Shown piece by piece: positions 35,112-45,890 of a DNA stretch of 64,000 bases (position 1 is the stretch's first letter; each line of letters begins with the position of its first letter). The translations under genes and the position numbers were made by a program. The stretch covers positions 620,001 through 684,000 of the forward strand of contig NZ_JABFTX010000002.1 of assembly GCF_021404305.1 (NCBI RefSeq). Direction: 5' to 3'. This DNA is from Billgrantia ethanolica (GTDB lineage Bacteria > Pseudomonadota > Gammaproteobacteria > Pseudomonadales > Halomonadaceae). The notes beneath the pieces were generated by a model. It made no database searches and was not told the DNA's origin. It was given only the letters and a program-made list of their open reading frames with translations.

Positions 35112-36186
35112 GGTTTTTCTCGTCTCGGCCATCGCCCTGGCCGTGGCCGGCTGTGCCGCTCAGCAGGATCATGGCGCTCCCCAGGTTCGCGATCTCTCGG
35201 TAAGTCGCGAGCGTGCTCCGGCCAGCCATTACACGGTCGAGCAGGGCGATACTCTGTACGGCATCGCCTGGCGGCATGACATGGATTATCGCGACCTGGC
35301 GCGACTCAACCAGATCGGACCGCCATATCGCATCCAGCCCGGCCAGCAGTTGCGCCTGGGCGAGGGTGCAGGCGCGCCGACGCGCCAGGAGCCCTCGCGT
35401 GAGCTGGGCGACCCCCAGGTGGCGACGGCTACCGCTCTGGGCAGCGGCGCCGCAGCTCAGGACGGCGACAGCGATTGGTTGCTACCCGACGAAGAGCGCA
35501 TCGAGCGTAACCGGCGGCTCACCGTCGAGCCTCTGGACGGTGAGGCAAGCGCCCCCAGCGAGACGGCGGTGGCCAGTGCGGAGCAGGTTGCCGAACCGGC
35601 TCCCTCAGCGGAGCCGGAGCGCCCACCCGAGCCACGCGTGGATGCCGAAGCGGCCGTTGCCACACAGCAGCAGGAACCTCAGCAGCAGCCGGAACCCCAA
35701 CAGCAGCCGGAACCGCAGCCGGCGGCACAGCCCGAGCCGGATGCCGGCACGCAAGTGGCGGGTGAGCCGGAACGTCAGCCGGCTAGCGCTGGTCGTACCT
35801 ATACACCGGTAGATGAGGTGCCCTGGCAGTGGCCCGCAGACGGTGAGCTGGTCGGCCGTTTCGGTGAAGGTGGAAGCATAACGGCCGGCATTGATATTGC
35901 CGGGCAAAAGGGGCAACCTGTCAGGGCAGCCGGTCCCGGTATCGTGGTCTATGCCGGCAGCGGGGTGCGGGGCTACGGCAACCTCATCCTGCTCAAGCAC
36001 AACGACCAGTACCTTAGCGCTTATGCCCACAACGACAGCCTCCGCGTGACGGAGAACGATGTGGTCGAAGCCGGTCAGGTGATCGCCACCATGGGCGACA
36101 GCGATGCCGAGAGCGTCAGGCTGCATTTCGAGGTGCGCAAGGATGGGCAGCCTCAGGACCCTCTGAAGTACCTGCCGCAGCGATAG
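35104..36186 (+). CDS. nlpD: NlpD-like lipoprotein, amidase activator (LysM + degenerate LytM)
   Basis: 360 residues from ATG 35104, with AAGGAGG upstream. Lipobox V-A-G-C (Cys17); LysM domain about 42-86 (Y-T-V-E-Q-G-D-T-L-Y-G-I-A); a low-complexity linker about 100-240 with repeated Q-Q-Q-P-E-P; LytM/M23 domain about 255-360. The first zinc ligand of active M23 peptidases is lost (T-A-G-I-D in place of H-x-G-x-D), as in NlpD and EnvC, which activate amidases instead of cutting peptidoglycan. It ends in R-L-H-F-E-V and L-K-Y-L-P-Q-R like E. coli NlpD. Confidence 0.92.
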   Translation: MRKVFLVSAIALAVAGCAAQQDHGAPQVRDLSVSRERAPASHYTVEQGDTLYGIAWRHDMDYRDLARLNQIGPPYRIQPGQQLRLGEGAGAPTRQEPSRELGDPQVATATALGSGAAAQDGDSDWLLPDEERIERNRRLTVEPLDGEASAPSETAVASAEQVAEPAPSAEPERPPEPRVDAEAAVATQQQEPQQQPEPQQQPEPQPAAQPEPDAGTQVAGEPERQPASAGRTYTPVDEVPWQWPADGELVGRFGEGGSITAGIDIAGQKGQPVRAAGPGIVVYAGSGVRGYGNLILLKHNDQYLSAYAHNDSLRVTENDVVEAGQVIATMGDSDAESVRLHFEVRKDGQPQDPLKYLPQR

Positions 36187-36343
36187 TCGAGTCAGTGGCC
36201 AGTAGTCGTGGCTGTCGCCGGGGTGGCAAGGTGGTCGAAGGCACCCGCTTGGTGCCGTGAGGAGTCAATAACAATAGAGCTCTGCATGCGGAGTCATGCA
36301 AGAGATAACGACATTTCAGGACGAAACCACGGGGTAGCAACCG

Positions 36344-37336
36344 ATGAGCATGCTTGAACGGGACCTTCAGGATGTTGATCTCGACGACGTCACCGAGTCT
36401 GATGAAGAGCTCAGTACGGAGTCGGACAGCTCGACCAGCGACAGCGACGACGAAACCGCCTTCGAGAAGGCGCTGAGTCGCGAAGACAAGCACTACCACC
36501 ATAGTCTCGATGCCACCCAGATCTATCTCAACGAGATCGGCTTCTCGCCCCTGCTGACACCGGAAGAGGAGGTCTATTACGGCCGCCTGGCCCAGAAGGG
36601 CGACCCGGCGGGGCGGGCGAGAATGATCGAGTCCAACCTGCGGCTGGTGGTCAAGATCGCCCGTCGCTATCTCAATCGCGGCCTGACGCTGCTCGACCTG
36701 ATCGAGGAGGGCAACCTCGGGCTGATTCGCGCGGTGGAGAAGTTCGATCCAGAGCGCGGCTTCCGCTTCTCCACTTACGCTACCTGGTGGATTCGTCAGA
36801 CCATCGAGCGGGCGCTGATGAACCAGACCCGCACCATTCGTCTGCCGATCCACGTGGTCAAGGAACTCAACATCTACCTGCGTGCGGCCCGTGAGCTGAC
36901 CCAGAAGCTGGATCACGAAGCCACGCCGGAGGAGATCGCCGACTATCTCGACAAGCCGGTCGAGTCGGTGAAGAAGATGATGGGGCTCAACGAGCGTGTA
37001 TCCTCGGTCGACTACCCCATGGGCGGCGAGAGCGACAAGCCGCTGATCGAGACCCTGGCCGACGACAACGAGCAGGGCCCCGAGTCTTCGCTGGTCGATA
37101 TCGACGTCAAGCAGCATGTCGATGAGTGGCTGGCAGAGCTGACCGAGAAGCAGATGGAAGTGGTCATCCGCCGTTTCGGCCTGCGCGGCCACGAGGCGGC
37201 GACCCTGGAGGAGGTTGGCGACGAAATCGGCCTGACCCGCGAGCGAGTACGTCAGATCCAGGTCGAAGCGCTCAAGAAGCTGCGTCGCGTACTCGAGAAG
37301 CAGGGCCTCTCGATGGACAACATCTTCAACGAGTAA
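36344..37336 (+). CDS. rpoS: RNA polymerase sigma factor RpoS
   Basis: 330 residues. An acidic N-terminus is followed by region 1.2 ([11 protein letters not shown]), region 2 ([23 protein letters not shown]) and region 4 with the helix-turn-helix [19 protein letters not shown]. It is the stationary-phase/general-stress sigma factor. It lies 157 nt after nlpD; in relatives its main promoter is inside nlpD. A strong terminator follows. The upstream ribosome site GGGGTAG is weak, fitting translational control. Confidence 0.95.
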   Translation: MSMLERDLQDVDLDDVTESDEELSTESDSSTSDSDDETAFEKALSREDKHYHHSLDATQIYLNEIGFSPLLTPEEEVYYGRLAQKGDPAGRARMIESNLRLVVKIARRYLNRGLTLLDLIEEGNLGLIRAVEKFDPERGFRFSTYATWWIRQTIERALMNQTRTIRLPIHVVKELNIYLRAARELTQKLDHEATPEEIADYLDKPVESVKKMMGLNERVSSVDYPMGGESDKPLIETLADDNEQGPESSLVDIDVKQHVDEWLAELTEKQMEVVIRRFGLRGHEAATLEEVGDEIGLTRERVRQIQVEALKKLRRVLEKQGLSMDNIFNE

Positions 37337-37353
37337 CGGCAGATCGAGCAGAG

Positions 37354-37385
37354 GCAGCCGACCTTCGGGTCGGCTGCATATTTTC
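37354..37385 (+). terminator. rpoS terminator
   Basis: GCAGCCGACC, tetraloop TTCG and GGTCGGCTGC form a perfect 10-bp stem (37354-37377), followed by ATATTTTCTG. Confidence 0.85.
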
Positions 37386-37446
37386 TGCATGCTGATGCGT
37401 TATCATTAGCATCCTCATCATGCAGGGATGAACAAGGAAACGATCA

Positions 37447-38925
37447 ATGCATCGCTCACCATTCACCAAGCGCTTCCAGCGCCGTGGTCTTGCGGCAATC
37501 GTGGGTCTTGCCATGGCAGGAAACGTATATGCTGCCGACCTGTGGACCATTGCCCAGGATGCGCTGGCCAACGACGCTGAGCTGGCGTCGACCCGCTCCG
37601 GTTTTCAGGCCACCGAGGCGGCGCGGGATGTGCAGCGCGGCACCTTGCTTCCGCAGATCGGCATCGGCGGCAGCGTCAGCCACACTCGTACCTATTCGAG
37701 CCCCGCACAAGGGGCGGCCGGCAGGGTTCAGGAGGGCGCCGAGGAGGTGGGGGCCGGTGCTGCCGCTGCCGCCTTCGATCAGGACGATACGGTGAACAGT
37801 GTCGGCATCAGCCTTGATGCCGAGCAGGCGCTCTACGACCCGTCACGTCGTGCCCAGCTGCAGCGCGCCGAGAGAGAGATCGATCGTGACGCACTGGGGC
37901 TGGAGGCGACCCAGCAGCAGCTGCTCTACAACGTAGGCAACGCCTACTTCGAGATACTGCGAGCGCACGATATTCTCAGCGCCCGCCGCGCTCAGGAAAC
38001 CGCCATCAGCCGGCAGCTCGAGCAGGCGCGAGAGCGCTTCGAAGTCGGCCTGATCGCCATTACCGACGTGCATGAGGCCCAGGCTCGCTTCGACTTGGCG
38101 CGGGCTCAGCGCATCGCCGCCGAAGGGGCCATGCAGGTCAGCTTCGAGGCGCTGGAGCGGCTGACCGGCCACCGCTACGACAGCATCGATGCCCTGGACG
38201 AGGAGGTGCCGATTGCCTCGCCGCAGCCGGCCGACCGCGAGGAGTGGGTGGCGCTGGCCATGGCCAATAGCCCCATGGTGCTGATGGCCGAAGCGGGTAT
38301 CGAGGTGGCCAGAAGTACCCTCGAGGTCTCCAGGGCCGGCCAGCGCCCGGTGGTGTCGGCATTCGCCAACTACGGTTGGGCGGACACCGACCGCAGCGGT
38401 GCGGCACATCAGTCGGAGAGCCAGGTCGGGCTGCGTGCCAGCCTGCCGCTCTACACCGGCGGCTCGACCCAGGCACAGATTCGTCAGAGTGGCTTTCTGC
38501 TCGAGGCCACGCAGTACGACTTCGAGGCGCAGCGACGCGATACCATCCAGCAGGTCCGCTCCCTGTTCACGCGGGTGAACAACGACGTCGAGACCGTCGA
38601 GGCGCGCCGGCAGGCAATCATCTCCAATCAGAGCGCTCTGGAAGCGACGCGTTCGGGCTATGAGGTGGGCACGCGCAACATCGTCGACGTGCTCAACGCC
38701 GAACAGAATCTGTTCAACGCCATCGCCGAGCATGCCGAGGCGCGCTACGACTACGTGCTGGGGCTGCTGCAGCTGCAGCTGCAGGCAGGCATTCTCGGAG
38801 CGGACTCCATCCAGGCAGTCAACGCCTGGTTGTCCGACGAGGAGCGCGTCTCGTTGGAGCTGCCAGATGAAGCCAACGACAATCCGGTCATGAACATCGG
38901 TGAGCGGCCCCAAGCGCCATCGTGA
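37447..38925 (+). CDS. tolC: TolC family outer-membrane channel protein
   Basis: 492 residues with a signal peptide (cleavage near V-Y-A-A-D, about residue 29). Two structural repeats of the outer membrane efflux protein family are visible; the second contains L-P-L-Y-T-G-G-S-T-Q-A and S-G-Y-E-V-G-T-R-N-I-V-D-V-L-N-A-E, close to TolC. CAAGGAAACG precedes the ATG. TolC serves type I secretion and drug efflux; the secretion locus at 53.9-61.8 kb has no channel of its own, so this gene is a candidate partner. It is monocistronic with its own terminator. Confidence 0.9.
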   Translation: MHRSPFTKRFQRRGLAAIVGLAMAGNVYAADLWTIAQDALANDAELASTRSGFQATEAARDVQRGTLLPQIGIGGSVSHTRTYSSPAQGAAGRVQEGAEEVGAGAAAAAFDQDDTVNSVGISLDAEQALYDPSRRAQLQRAEREIDRDALGLEATQQQLLYNVGNAYFEILRAHDILSARRAQETAISRQLEQARERFEVGLIAITDVHEAQARFDLARAQRIAAEGAMQVSFEALERLTGHRYDSIDALDEEVPIASPQPADREEWVALAMANSPMVLMAEAGIEVARSTLEVSRAGQRPVVSAFANYGWADTDRSGAAHQSESQVGLRASLPLYTGGSTQAQIRQSGFLLEATQYDFEAQRRDTIQQVRSLFTRVNNDVETVEARRQAIISNQSALEATRSGYEVGTRNIVDVLNAEQNLFNAIAEHAEARYDYVLGLLQLQLQAGILGADSIQAVNAWLSDEERVSLELPDEANDNPVMNIGERPQAPS

Positions 38926-38970
38926 TAAATGACGAAATCGCCGCTAAAAAACATAGATAATCACCATGAG

Positions 38971-38995
38971 CCACCGAGTAATCGGTGGTTTCTTT
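38971..38995 (+). terminator. tolC terminator
   Basis: CCACCGA, loop GTAA and TCGGTGG (38971-38988), followed by TTTCTTT. Confidence 0.88.
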
Positions 38996-39056
38996 CGTGA
39001 AGCGGCTTGAGTTATGAAAGATAATACTGCGCTGTTTCCTATCAGCGGAGGTTGCC

Positions 39057-40175
39057 ATGGCCAGGCCCCTGGTCGCAGACATCGATCTTGACGCCTTGCG
39101 TCACAATTATGCCCTGGCGCGTGAACTGGCCGGGGAGAGCCGGGCTCTGGCGGTGATCAAGGCCGATGCCTACGGCCATGGCGCCGTGGCCTGTGCCCGC
39201 GCGCTCGAGTCGCTGCCCGAAGGCAAGCGTCCGCCCGCCTTCGCCGTGGCCTGCCTGGAGGAGGCCGAGGCCCTGCGCCTGGGCGGCATCGCGTCGCCCA
39301 TCGTGCTGCTGGAAGGCATTTTCGAGGCGTCGGAGCTGGCTCGCGTCGAGGCGCTCGGGCTGTGGATGGCGGTGCACAGTGAGTGGCAGCTACGGGCCTT
39401 GCTGGAGCATCGTCCGGCCCGGCCGATCCCGGTCTGGGTCAAGGTCGACTCCGGCATGCACCGGCTGGGCTTTGCTCCAGAGCAGGTGGAGTCGGTGTGG
39501 CAGCGTCTGGCGGCAGCCCTCGAGTGTGCCACCGGCCTGCAGCTGATGAGCCATTTCGCCACCGCCGATGCCGTCGATGCCGGCTACTTCGAGACCCAAC
39601 TGGAGCGCATGCGCGACCTGGCCCAGCGCTTGAAGGCACCGCTGTGTCTGGCCAACTCCCCGGCCACTCTAGTCTGGCCGAAGTCCCATGGCAGTTGGGT
39701 TCGCCCCGGGGTCATGCTGTACGGCAGCGATCCGCTGGAACGCCCCAGCGAGACCAGCCGCCGGCTGCAGCCGGTGATGACGCTGCGCTCCGAGATCATC
39801 GCCGTGCGCGACCTGGCGGTGGGGGAGCCGGTGGGCTATGCCGGGCGTTGGCGGGCGCCGCGACCGTCGCGCATCGCGGTGGTGGCCTGCGGCTATGGCG
39901 ACGGTTACGATCGACATGCGGTCGACGGTACGCCGGTGTTGGTGGCCGGACAGCGCACCACGATTGCCGGCAAGGTGTCGATGGACATGCTGACGGTGGA
40001 CGTGACCGACATCCCCGAGGCCGACATCGGCACCGAGGTGGTACTGTGGGGGCGCTCCCGTCATGGCGCGGTGCTCAGCGTCGATGAGGTGGCCCGCTAT
40101 TGCGATACCATCAGCTATACGCTGTTGACCGGTATTCTGCCGCGTGTCCCCCGGCGCTATTCGCGGCTCGACTGA
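39057..40175 (+). CDS. alr: alanine racemase
   Basis: 372 residues, PLP-dependent. Near the start A-V-I-K-A-D-A-Y-G-H-G carries the PLP lysine; V-K-V-D-S-G-M-H-R-L-G-F is the barrel motif; A-C-G-Y-G-D-G-Y-D-R holds the catalytic Tyr; and K-V-S-M-D-M-L-T-V-D-V follows. It interconverts L- and D-alanine for peptidoglycan. AGCGGAGGTTGCC precedes the ATG. It could be Alr or DadX; no D-amino-acid dehydrogenase gene is adjacent, favouring a biosynthetic role. Confidence 0.94.
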   Translation: MARPLVADIDLDALRHNYALARELAGESRALAVIKADAYGHGAVACARALESLPEGKRPPAFAVACLEEAEALRLGGIASPIVLLEGIFEASELARVEALGLWMAVHSEWQLRALLEHRPARPIPVWVKVDSGMHRLGFAPEQVESVWQRLAAALECATGLQLMSHFATADAVDAGYFETQLERMRDLAQRLKAPLCLANSPATLVWPKSHGSWVRPGVMLYGSDPLERPSETSRRLQPVMTLRSEIIAVRDLAVGEPVGYAGRWRAPRPSRIAVVACGYGDGYDRHAVDGTPVLVAGQRTTIAGKVSMDMLTVDVTDIPEADIGTEVVLWGRSRHGAVLSVDEVARYCDTISYTLLTGILPRVPRRYSRLD

Positions 40176-40220
40176 GCTTCGGTGCCCTTGCTCCCGAACC
40201 CGATCTGAACGGAATCCCGC

Positions 40221-41135
40221 ATGTCCAAACGCAACTGGCCCGACTCCTACGCCCATCCTCGCTTCTGGCCCGCGTGGCTGGCCATCGGTGCCATGCGGGT
40301 GGGGGCCTGGCTGCCATGGCGGCTCAAGCTGGCCATCGGCAGGGCCCTCGGTCTGCTGGCCTGGGCGGCGGTACCGCGCCGCCGCCATATCGTCGACACC
40401 AATTTGAAGCTGTGCTTCCCCGAGCTTGGCGACGCTGAGCGCGCCGCGCTGGTGCGCGAGACCTTCGAGGCCAATGGCATCGGCATTCTCGAGACCGCAA
40501 CGGGCTGGTGTCGCGACCCCAGGCATCTGCGCCATCGCGTCACCTACAAGGGCCGCCATCATCTGGAGTCGGCCTACGCCCAGGGCAAGGGCGTGCTGGT
40601 GGTGGGCATCCACTTCTCGACGCTGGATCTGGGCGGTGCGCTGCACTCGCTCTACTTCCCCTCCGACGTGGTTTATCGGCCGCACAACAATCCGCTGTTC
40701 GACCGCTTCATGACCCGGGCGCGCAGCCGTATCTACGGTGAAGCCATCGACCGCCACGACTTGCGCGGCGTGGTACGGCGCATCAAGGCGGGGCACATCG
40801 TGTGGTATTCGCCAGACCAGGATTTTGGTCGCGATGTCAGTGTCTTCGCTCCGCTGTTCGGCATCCAGGCGGCGACCATCCGCCTGACCGCCAAGATCGC
40901 GCGGATGACCGGGGCGCCGGTGGTGCCGCTGATGTTTCATCGCAACCCCGACGACCGCACCTATACCATCGAGTGCCACCCCGCGCTGGAGGATTTCCCC
41001 AGTGGCGATGAAGTGCGTGATGCCACGCAGGTCAACGCCTTCATCGAGCGGGCGATCGGCAAGCACCCGGAGCAGTACATGTGGCTCCATCGTCGCTTCA
41101 AGACGCGCCCCGAGGGCGAGCCGGAGCTCTACTGA
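40221..41135 (+). CDS. LpxL/HtrB-type lipid A late acyltransferase
   Basis: 304 residues. It has an N-terminal hydrophobic anchor (about 18-50), R-R-R-H-I-V-D-T-N-L-K-L-C-F-P-E, then the HxxxxD catalytic motif as G-I-H-F-S-T-L-D-L-G-G, and R-P-H-N-N-P-L-F-D. D-Q-D-F-G in the middle matches the family's D-Q-D(x)G. It adds a secondary acyl chain, probably laurate, to lipid A on the inner face of the inner membrane. LpxL versus LpxM cannot be separated with certainty. It starts 45 nt after alr. Confidence 0.88.
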   Translation: MSKRNWPDSYAHPRFWPAWLAIGAMRVGAWLPWRLKLAIGRALGLLAWAAVPRRRHIVDTNLKLCFPELGDAERAALVRETFEANGIGILETATGWCRDPRHLRHRVTYKGRHHLESAYAQGKGVLVVGIHFSTLDLGGALHSLYFPSDVVYRPHNNPLFDRFMTRARSRIYGEAIDRHDLRGVVRRIKAGHIVWYSPDQDFGRDVSVFAPLFGIQAATIRLTAKIARMTGAPVVPLMFHRNPDDRTYTIECHPALEDFPSGDEVRDATQVNAFIERAIGKHPEQYMWLHRRFKTRPEGEPELY

Positions 41136-41310
41136 GCCGGGCAGGTACGAGCCGGCAAGCGGCAGTTCCGTACGGTGATGTAGCAGAACTATAACAAGGC
41201 GTCACCGGTGGTAACTTGACGCTTCGGTGAGTTCACGCAAGGCTTAAGGACACCTGTTTAGGGAAACTGCGCCGAAGGAAATTGGCGCTAAACGAGTCAA
41301 GGAGGTCCAT

Positions 41311-41469
41311 ATGCTCGGCAATGCCATGCTGTTTCTGATCATCGCTATCATTGCGGGGGTGCTGGGTTTCACCGGCATCGCAGGTGCGGCGACGACCATC
41401 GCTCAGATCCTGTTCTTCCTGTTCATCGTGCTGTTCATCGTTTCACTGATCACCGGAAGGAGGCCATAG
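41311..41469 (+). CDS. DUF1328 small membrane protein (YtjA-like)
   Basis: 52 residues, too short for most gene lists. It has two hydrophobic segments (about 4-22 and 33-47) separated by [13 protein letters not shown], the DUF1328 signature, and ends G-R-R-P. The ribosome site AAGGAGGT is close to ideal, so expression is probably high. Family members are often stress-induced; function unknown. It is preceded by 175 bp with no clear promoter and followed by a strong hairpin. Confidence 0.88.
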   Translation: MLGNAMLFLIIAIIAGVLGFTGIAGAATTIAQILFFLFIVLFIVSLITGRRP

Positions 41470-41503
41470 CGTTTCTTCATCCCACACAGCGAACAGAGCG
41501 AAA

Positions 41504-41534
41504 CGACGAGGCCCCGCATAGCGGGGCCTCGTCG
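41504..41534. terminator. bidirectional terminator-like hairpin between DUF1328 gene and ettA
   Basis: CGACGAGGCCCCGC, loop ATA and GCGGGGCCTCGTCG form a perfect 14-bp stem between two convergent genes. No long T-run on either side; the stem itself is very stable. Confidence 0.65.
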
Positions 41535-41554
41535 CGTTACGGCATCCAGCGAGG

Positions 41555-43216
<1,662 letters not shown>

Positions 43217-43301
43217 GGAATTCCACTGGAGTTGAGGGGTTCAGTGGCCACGATGATAGTGGTCGGGCAGGGCAAAGGCCAGTGTCGCCGCGATGGGGTG
43301 T

Positions 43302-43511
43302 CTACTCTTCTTCTTCCTCGTCGAGCAGCATCCAGTCGTCTTCGATGGCGCGCTTGAGGCGGCGCTCTTCCAGCAGGGCCTCGACGCGGCGTCGGGCACG
43401 CAGGGTGTCGGCACGGCTGGAGGCGCGAGGACGCACGTAGTCGTCGTCGTTTACCGCTTCGAGGAAGTCGTCGTCGTCGTGAGTGTCGTTGACAAGGGGT
43501 TCATGGCTCAT
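43302..43511 (-). CDS. small acidic protein, PA3496-like
   Basis: 69 residues from ATG 43511 (M-S-H-E-P); the longer frame has no homology-like character. It is strongly acidic (runs of D-D-D-D and E-E-E-E-E) around a basic helix R-A-R-R-R-V-E-A-L-L-E-E-R-R-L-K-R-A-I. That arrangement resembles the small family annotated 'PA3496 family putative envelope integrity protein'. Function not established. It lies 85 nt upstream of ettA on the same strand. Confidence 0.65.
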   Translation of the reverse strand: MSHEPLVNDTHDDDDFLEAVNDDDYVRPRASSRADTLRARRRVEALLEERRLKRAIEDDWMLLDEEEEE

Positions 43512-43692
43512 GCGAAATCCTCCCATGGCCCGGTGTCGACCGCGTTGCGATCGACGTGTCGCACATCCGCTTCGCGTCCGAAGCGACGGACCTGAAGCGC
43601 CATCGGTGCCAAAGGGCGGCACCTGACGGCTATATATATCCGGAAGGAGCCGAGAGCAAGCTTATTCGTGATTTTTTCTTCGCGTCTACCGG

Positions 43693-44127
43693 TCAGGGAA
43701 TGCCGTGCTCGGCCTTGAGCCGCTCCAACTCCCGCTGCGCCTCGACGCGTTCGGTGACGTCCTTCTGCACGCCGATGTAGTAGGTGAGGTTGTCATCGGC
43801 ATCGTAGACGGGGGTGATCGACAGCTCGTTCCAGAACAGGGTGCCGTCCTTGCGATAGTTGCGCAGCACCTCCCGGCACGGCCGCCCCTCGGCCAGCGCC
43901 TTGCGGATGTTGTCCAACGCCGGCTGGTCGCGGTCGTCGCCCTGCAGGAAGCGGCAATCCTGATAGAGGATCTCGTCCGCGCTGTAGCCGGTGAGCCGCT
44001 CGAAGCCCTTGTTGACGTAGATGAGAATGTTCTCGTCACCTTCCTGCTCGGCGACCACGATGCCGTCTTCGGAGGCATCGACGATGCGCTCGAGCAGTTC
44101 GGGGTTGATCAATGGGGTTCGTTTCAT
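43693..44127 (-). CDS. short LOV (PAS) blue-light photoreceptor
   Basis: 144 residues: a single LOV domain with short N- and C-terminal caps and no effector. The flavin motif is Y-Q-D-C-R-F-L-Q-G-D-D-R-D-Q with photoactive Cys58, followed by V-L-R-N-Y-R-K-D-G-T-L-F-W-N and Y-Y-I-G-V-Q-K-D-V-T. Size and sequence strongly recall the short LOV proteins PpSB1/PpSB2 of Pseudomonas putida, which dimerise and bind FMN. The arginine after the motif (G-D-D-R) is kept, but the second flavin-phosphate arginine of PpSB1 is replaced (P-A-L-D). It is monocistronic. Confidence 0.88.
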   Translation of the reverse strand: MKRTPLINPELLERIVDASEDGIVVAEQEGDENILIYVNKGFERLTGYSADEILYQDCRFLQGDDRDQPALDNIRKALAEGRPCREVLRNYRKDGTLFWNELSITPVYDADDNLTYYIGVQKDVTERVEAQRELERLKAEHGIP

Positions 44128-44251
44128 TCCAGGCGTTCCTGTCTCGGGCTTGGCGGTTACCGAATATGGCTACTGCCAATGTAACTATTACCAAATGTCA
44201 CTATGCTACATCATGGCCAGCCGGCGCCAGGTTGACAACGCCGACCGGCCC

Positions 44252-45565
44252 TTACTCGACCTCCGGCAGGCGTGAGGCGGATGCGGCGGCTCCCAGTGCC
44301 ATCGCGGCCAGTACCATCAGCAGCCAGTCGGTACCCAGCCACTGGGCCAGCACACCCGTCATGCCACCTACGAGCAGCATCAATACGCCTGTGAGGGTGT
44401 TGGAAAGCGCGACATAGAGTGCGCGCTTGTCCTGACCCGCCATGTCGACCAGGTAGGTCTTGCGGCCCAGGCGTACCCCGGCATGGACGACGACCAGCAG
44501 AGCATAAACCAGGGCATAGGGCCATACCTGGGTGGTCCAATCAGCCGGCAGCCAGGCAATGCCGGCGCCGAGCAGACAGCAGACCGCAGCGCCCAGGCCG
44601 GTGTCGCGCAGCACGGTGCGGCTGGAGGCGTCGGAGCGCTTGCCCCATACCGGGCTTGCCAGCATGCCGGCGAGGCCCGAGACCACGATCAACAGGCCCA
44701 GTCCACCAAGCTCGGCGCCGCTCTGCTGCTGGCCGAGCAGCGCCACATAGGGCAGTGCAAGGGCACTGGCCAGCAGCAGTGCACGTGAGAGATTGAAATG
44801 CAGGAAGTTGCGGTCCTCTCGCAGCAGGCGCAGCCCCAGCTTGATGCTGTTCCAGGCATTTTCGCCGCCCTCCACGGCACCCGGCACCTCGGCGATGCGT
44901 GCCGCGCACAGGGCATTGACAGCCCAGCCCAGTGCGGCGACGCCGAGCAGCGCCGCCAGGGCCAGTTCACCGGGGCGATCTTCGAACAGCATCAGCACGC
45001 CGCCGGCCGCCAGGGTAACGGCCCCGGCCACGCTGCCGCTCCAGCCCAGCAGGTTGCCGCGGCGCTGCTTGGCGATGGTCTTGCCCAGCACGTCCTTGGT
45101 GGCGATGGATGAGAGTCCGCGGGCCAGCGAAAGTGCCACCAGCGTGATCAGCACCAGGGCGCCGCCTAGCCCACCCTGGCCGATCAGGGCGAGCAGTGCC
45201 AGTGCCGCCGCCGCCAAGGCCTGGAGGCAGCCGCCGACGACCCAGGCCCACTTGCGCTGCGGCTTGAGACGAATGAAGCCGGCGACGAACAGCTGCGGCA
45301 GCAGGGCGCCCGCTTCGCGGATCGGCACCAAGAGCCCGACCATCCACAGCGGGGCGCCGATCACGCCGAGCAGCCAGGGCAGCACCAGGCGGGCGCTGGA
45401 GAGTTCATCAGCCAGCTTGTTGCCCAGCGAGGCGAACAGGTGCAGGAAAAAGTTGCGTGGCTGCTCGTCGCAGGCCTCGTCGGCGATATCCTTGCACATG
45501 CGGCTGTCTTCATCGCCTGTCAGCCACTCGTACAGTCGCGACTGGCTGATCTCGCGCTCGCTCAT
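44252..45565 (-). CDS. MFS transporter
   Basis: 437 residues from ATG 45565 (GAGGAACCGGG upstream). An N-terminal ~45-residue soluble stretch precedes about 12 hydrophobic segments. Between helices are the charged loops R-L-K-P-Q-R-K-W and G-K-R-S-D-A-S-S-R-T-V-L-R, with a second-half MFS A-like motif. Substrate unknown. The start is 55 bp from the divergent SelT-like gene. Confidence 0.8.
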   Translation of the reverse strand: MSEREISQSRLYEWLTGDEDSRMCKDIADEACDEQPRNFFLHLFASLGNKLADELSSARLVLPWLLGVIGAPLWMVGLLVPIREAGALLPQLFVAGFIRLKPQRKWAWVVGGCLQALAAAALALLALIGQGGLGGALVLITLVALSLARGLSSIATKDVLGKTIAKQRRGNLLGWSGSVAGAVTLAAGGVLMLFEDRPGELALAALLGVAALGWAVNALCAARIAEVPGAVEGGENAWNSIKLGLRLLREDRNFLHFNLSRALLLASALALPYVALLGQQQSGAELGGLGLLIVVSGLAGMLASPVWGKRSDASSRTVLRDTGLGAAVCCLLGAGIAWLPADWTTQVWPYALVYALLVVVHAGVRLGRKTYLVDMAGQDKRALYVALSNTLTGVLMLLVGGMTGVLAQWLGTDWLLMVLAAMALGAAASASRLPEVE

Positions 45566-45620
45566 CCCGGTTCCTCGGCTGCTATCATTCCCGTTCCATT
45601 GTTGCGACAGAGTGGTCCGC

Positions 45621-45890
45621 ATGTCACGTATCCGCATCCATTACTGCACCCAGTGTCAGTGGCTGTTGCGCAGCGCCTGGCTGGCCCAGGAGCTGCTTTC
45701 CACCTTCGGCGAGGAGCTGGAAGAGGTCGCCCTGGTGCCCTCCCATGGGGGCTATTTCGAGATCTTCTACGACGACGAGTCGCTGTGGGAGCGCAAGCGC
45801 GACGGCGGGTTCCCCGACAGCAAGCAGCTCAAGCAGCGGGTGCGCGACAGGCTCGACCCCGGGCGGGACCTGGGGCACATCGATCGATGA
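45621..45890 (+). CDS. SelT/SelW/SelH (Rdx) family protein
   Basis: 89 residues: I-H-Y-C-T-Q-C-Q-W at the N-terminus is the CxxC redox motif of the Rdx family (Cys in place of selenocysteine), followed by L-L-R-S-A-W-L-A-Q-E-L-L-S-T-F and G-G-x-F-E-I. These thioredoxin-fold proteins are thought to act in redox balance; function unproven. Its stop overlaps the start of the next transporter gene by 4 nt. Confidence 0.88.
   Translation: MSRIRIHYCTQCQWLLRSAWLAQELLSTFGEELEEVALVPSHGGYFEIFYDDESLWERKRDGGFPDSKQLKQRVRDRLDPGRDLGHIDR

Noticed and set aside
41253..41275. TTAGGGAAAC near the DUF1328 leader as a second copy of the miniature-element end
   Set aside because: Similarity stops after GGGAAACTG; there is no opposite end or target duplication nearby.
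44128..44251. Possible promoter for the LOV gene
   Set aside because: Several TTGxxx and TAxxxT hexamers are present, but none with acceptable spacing.
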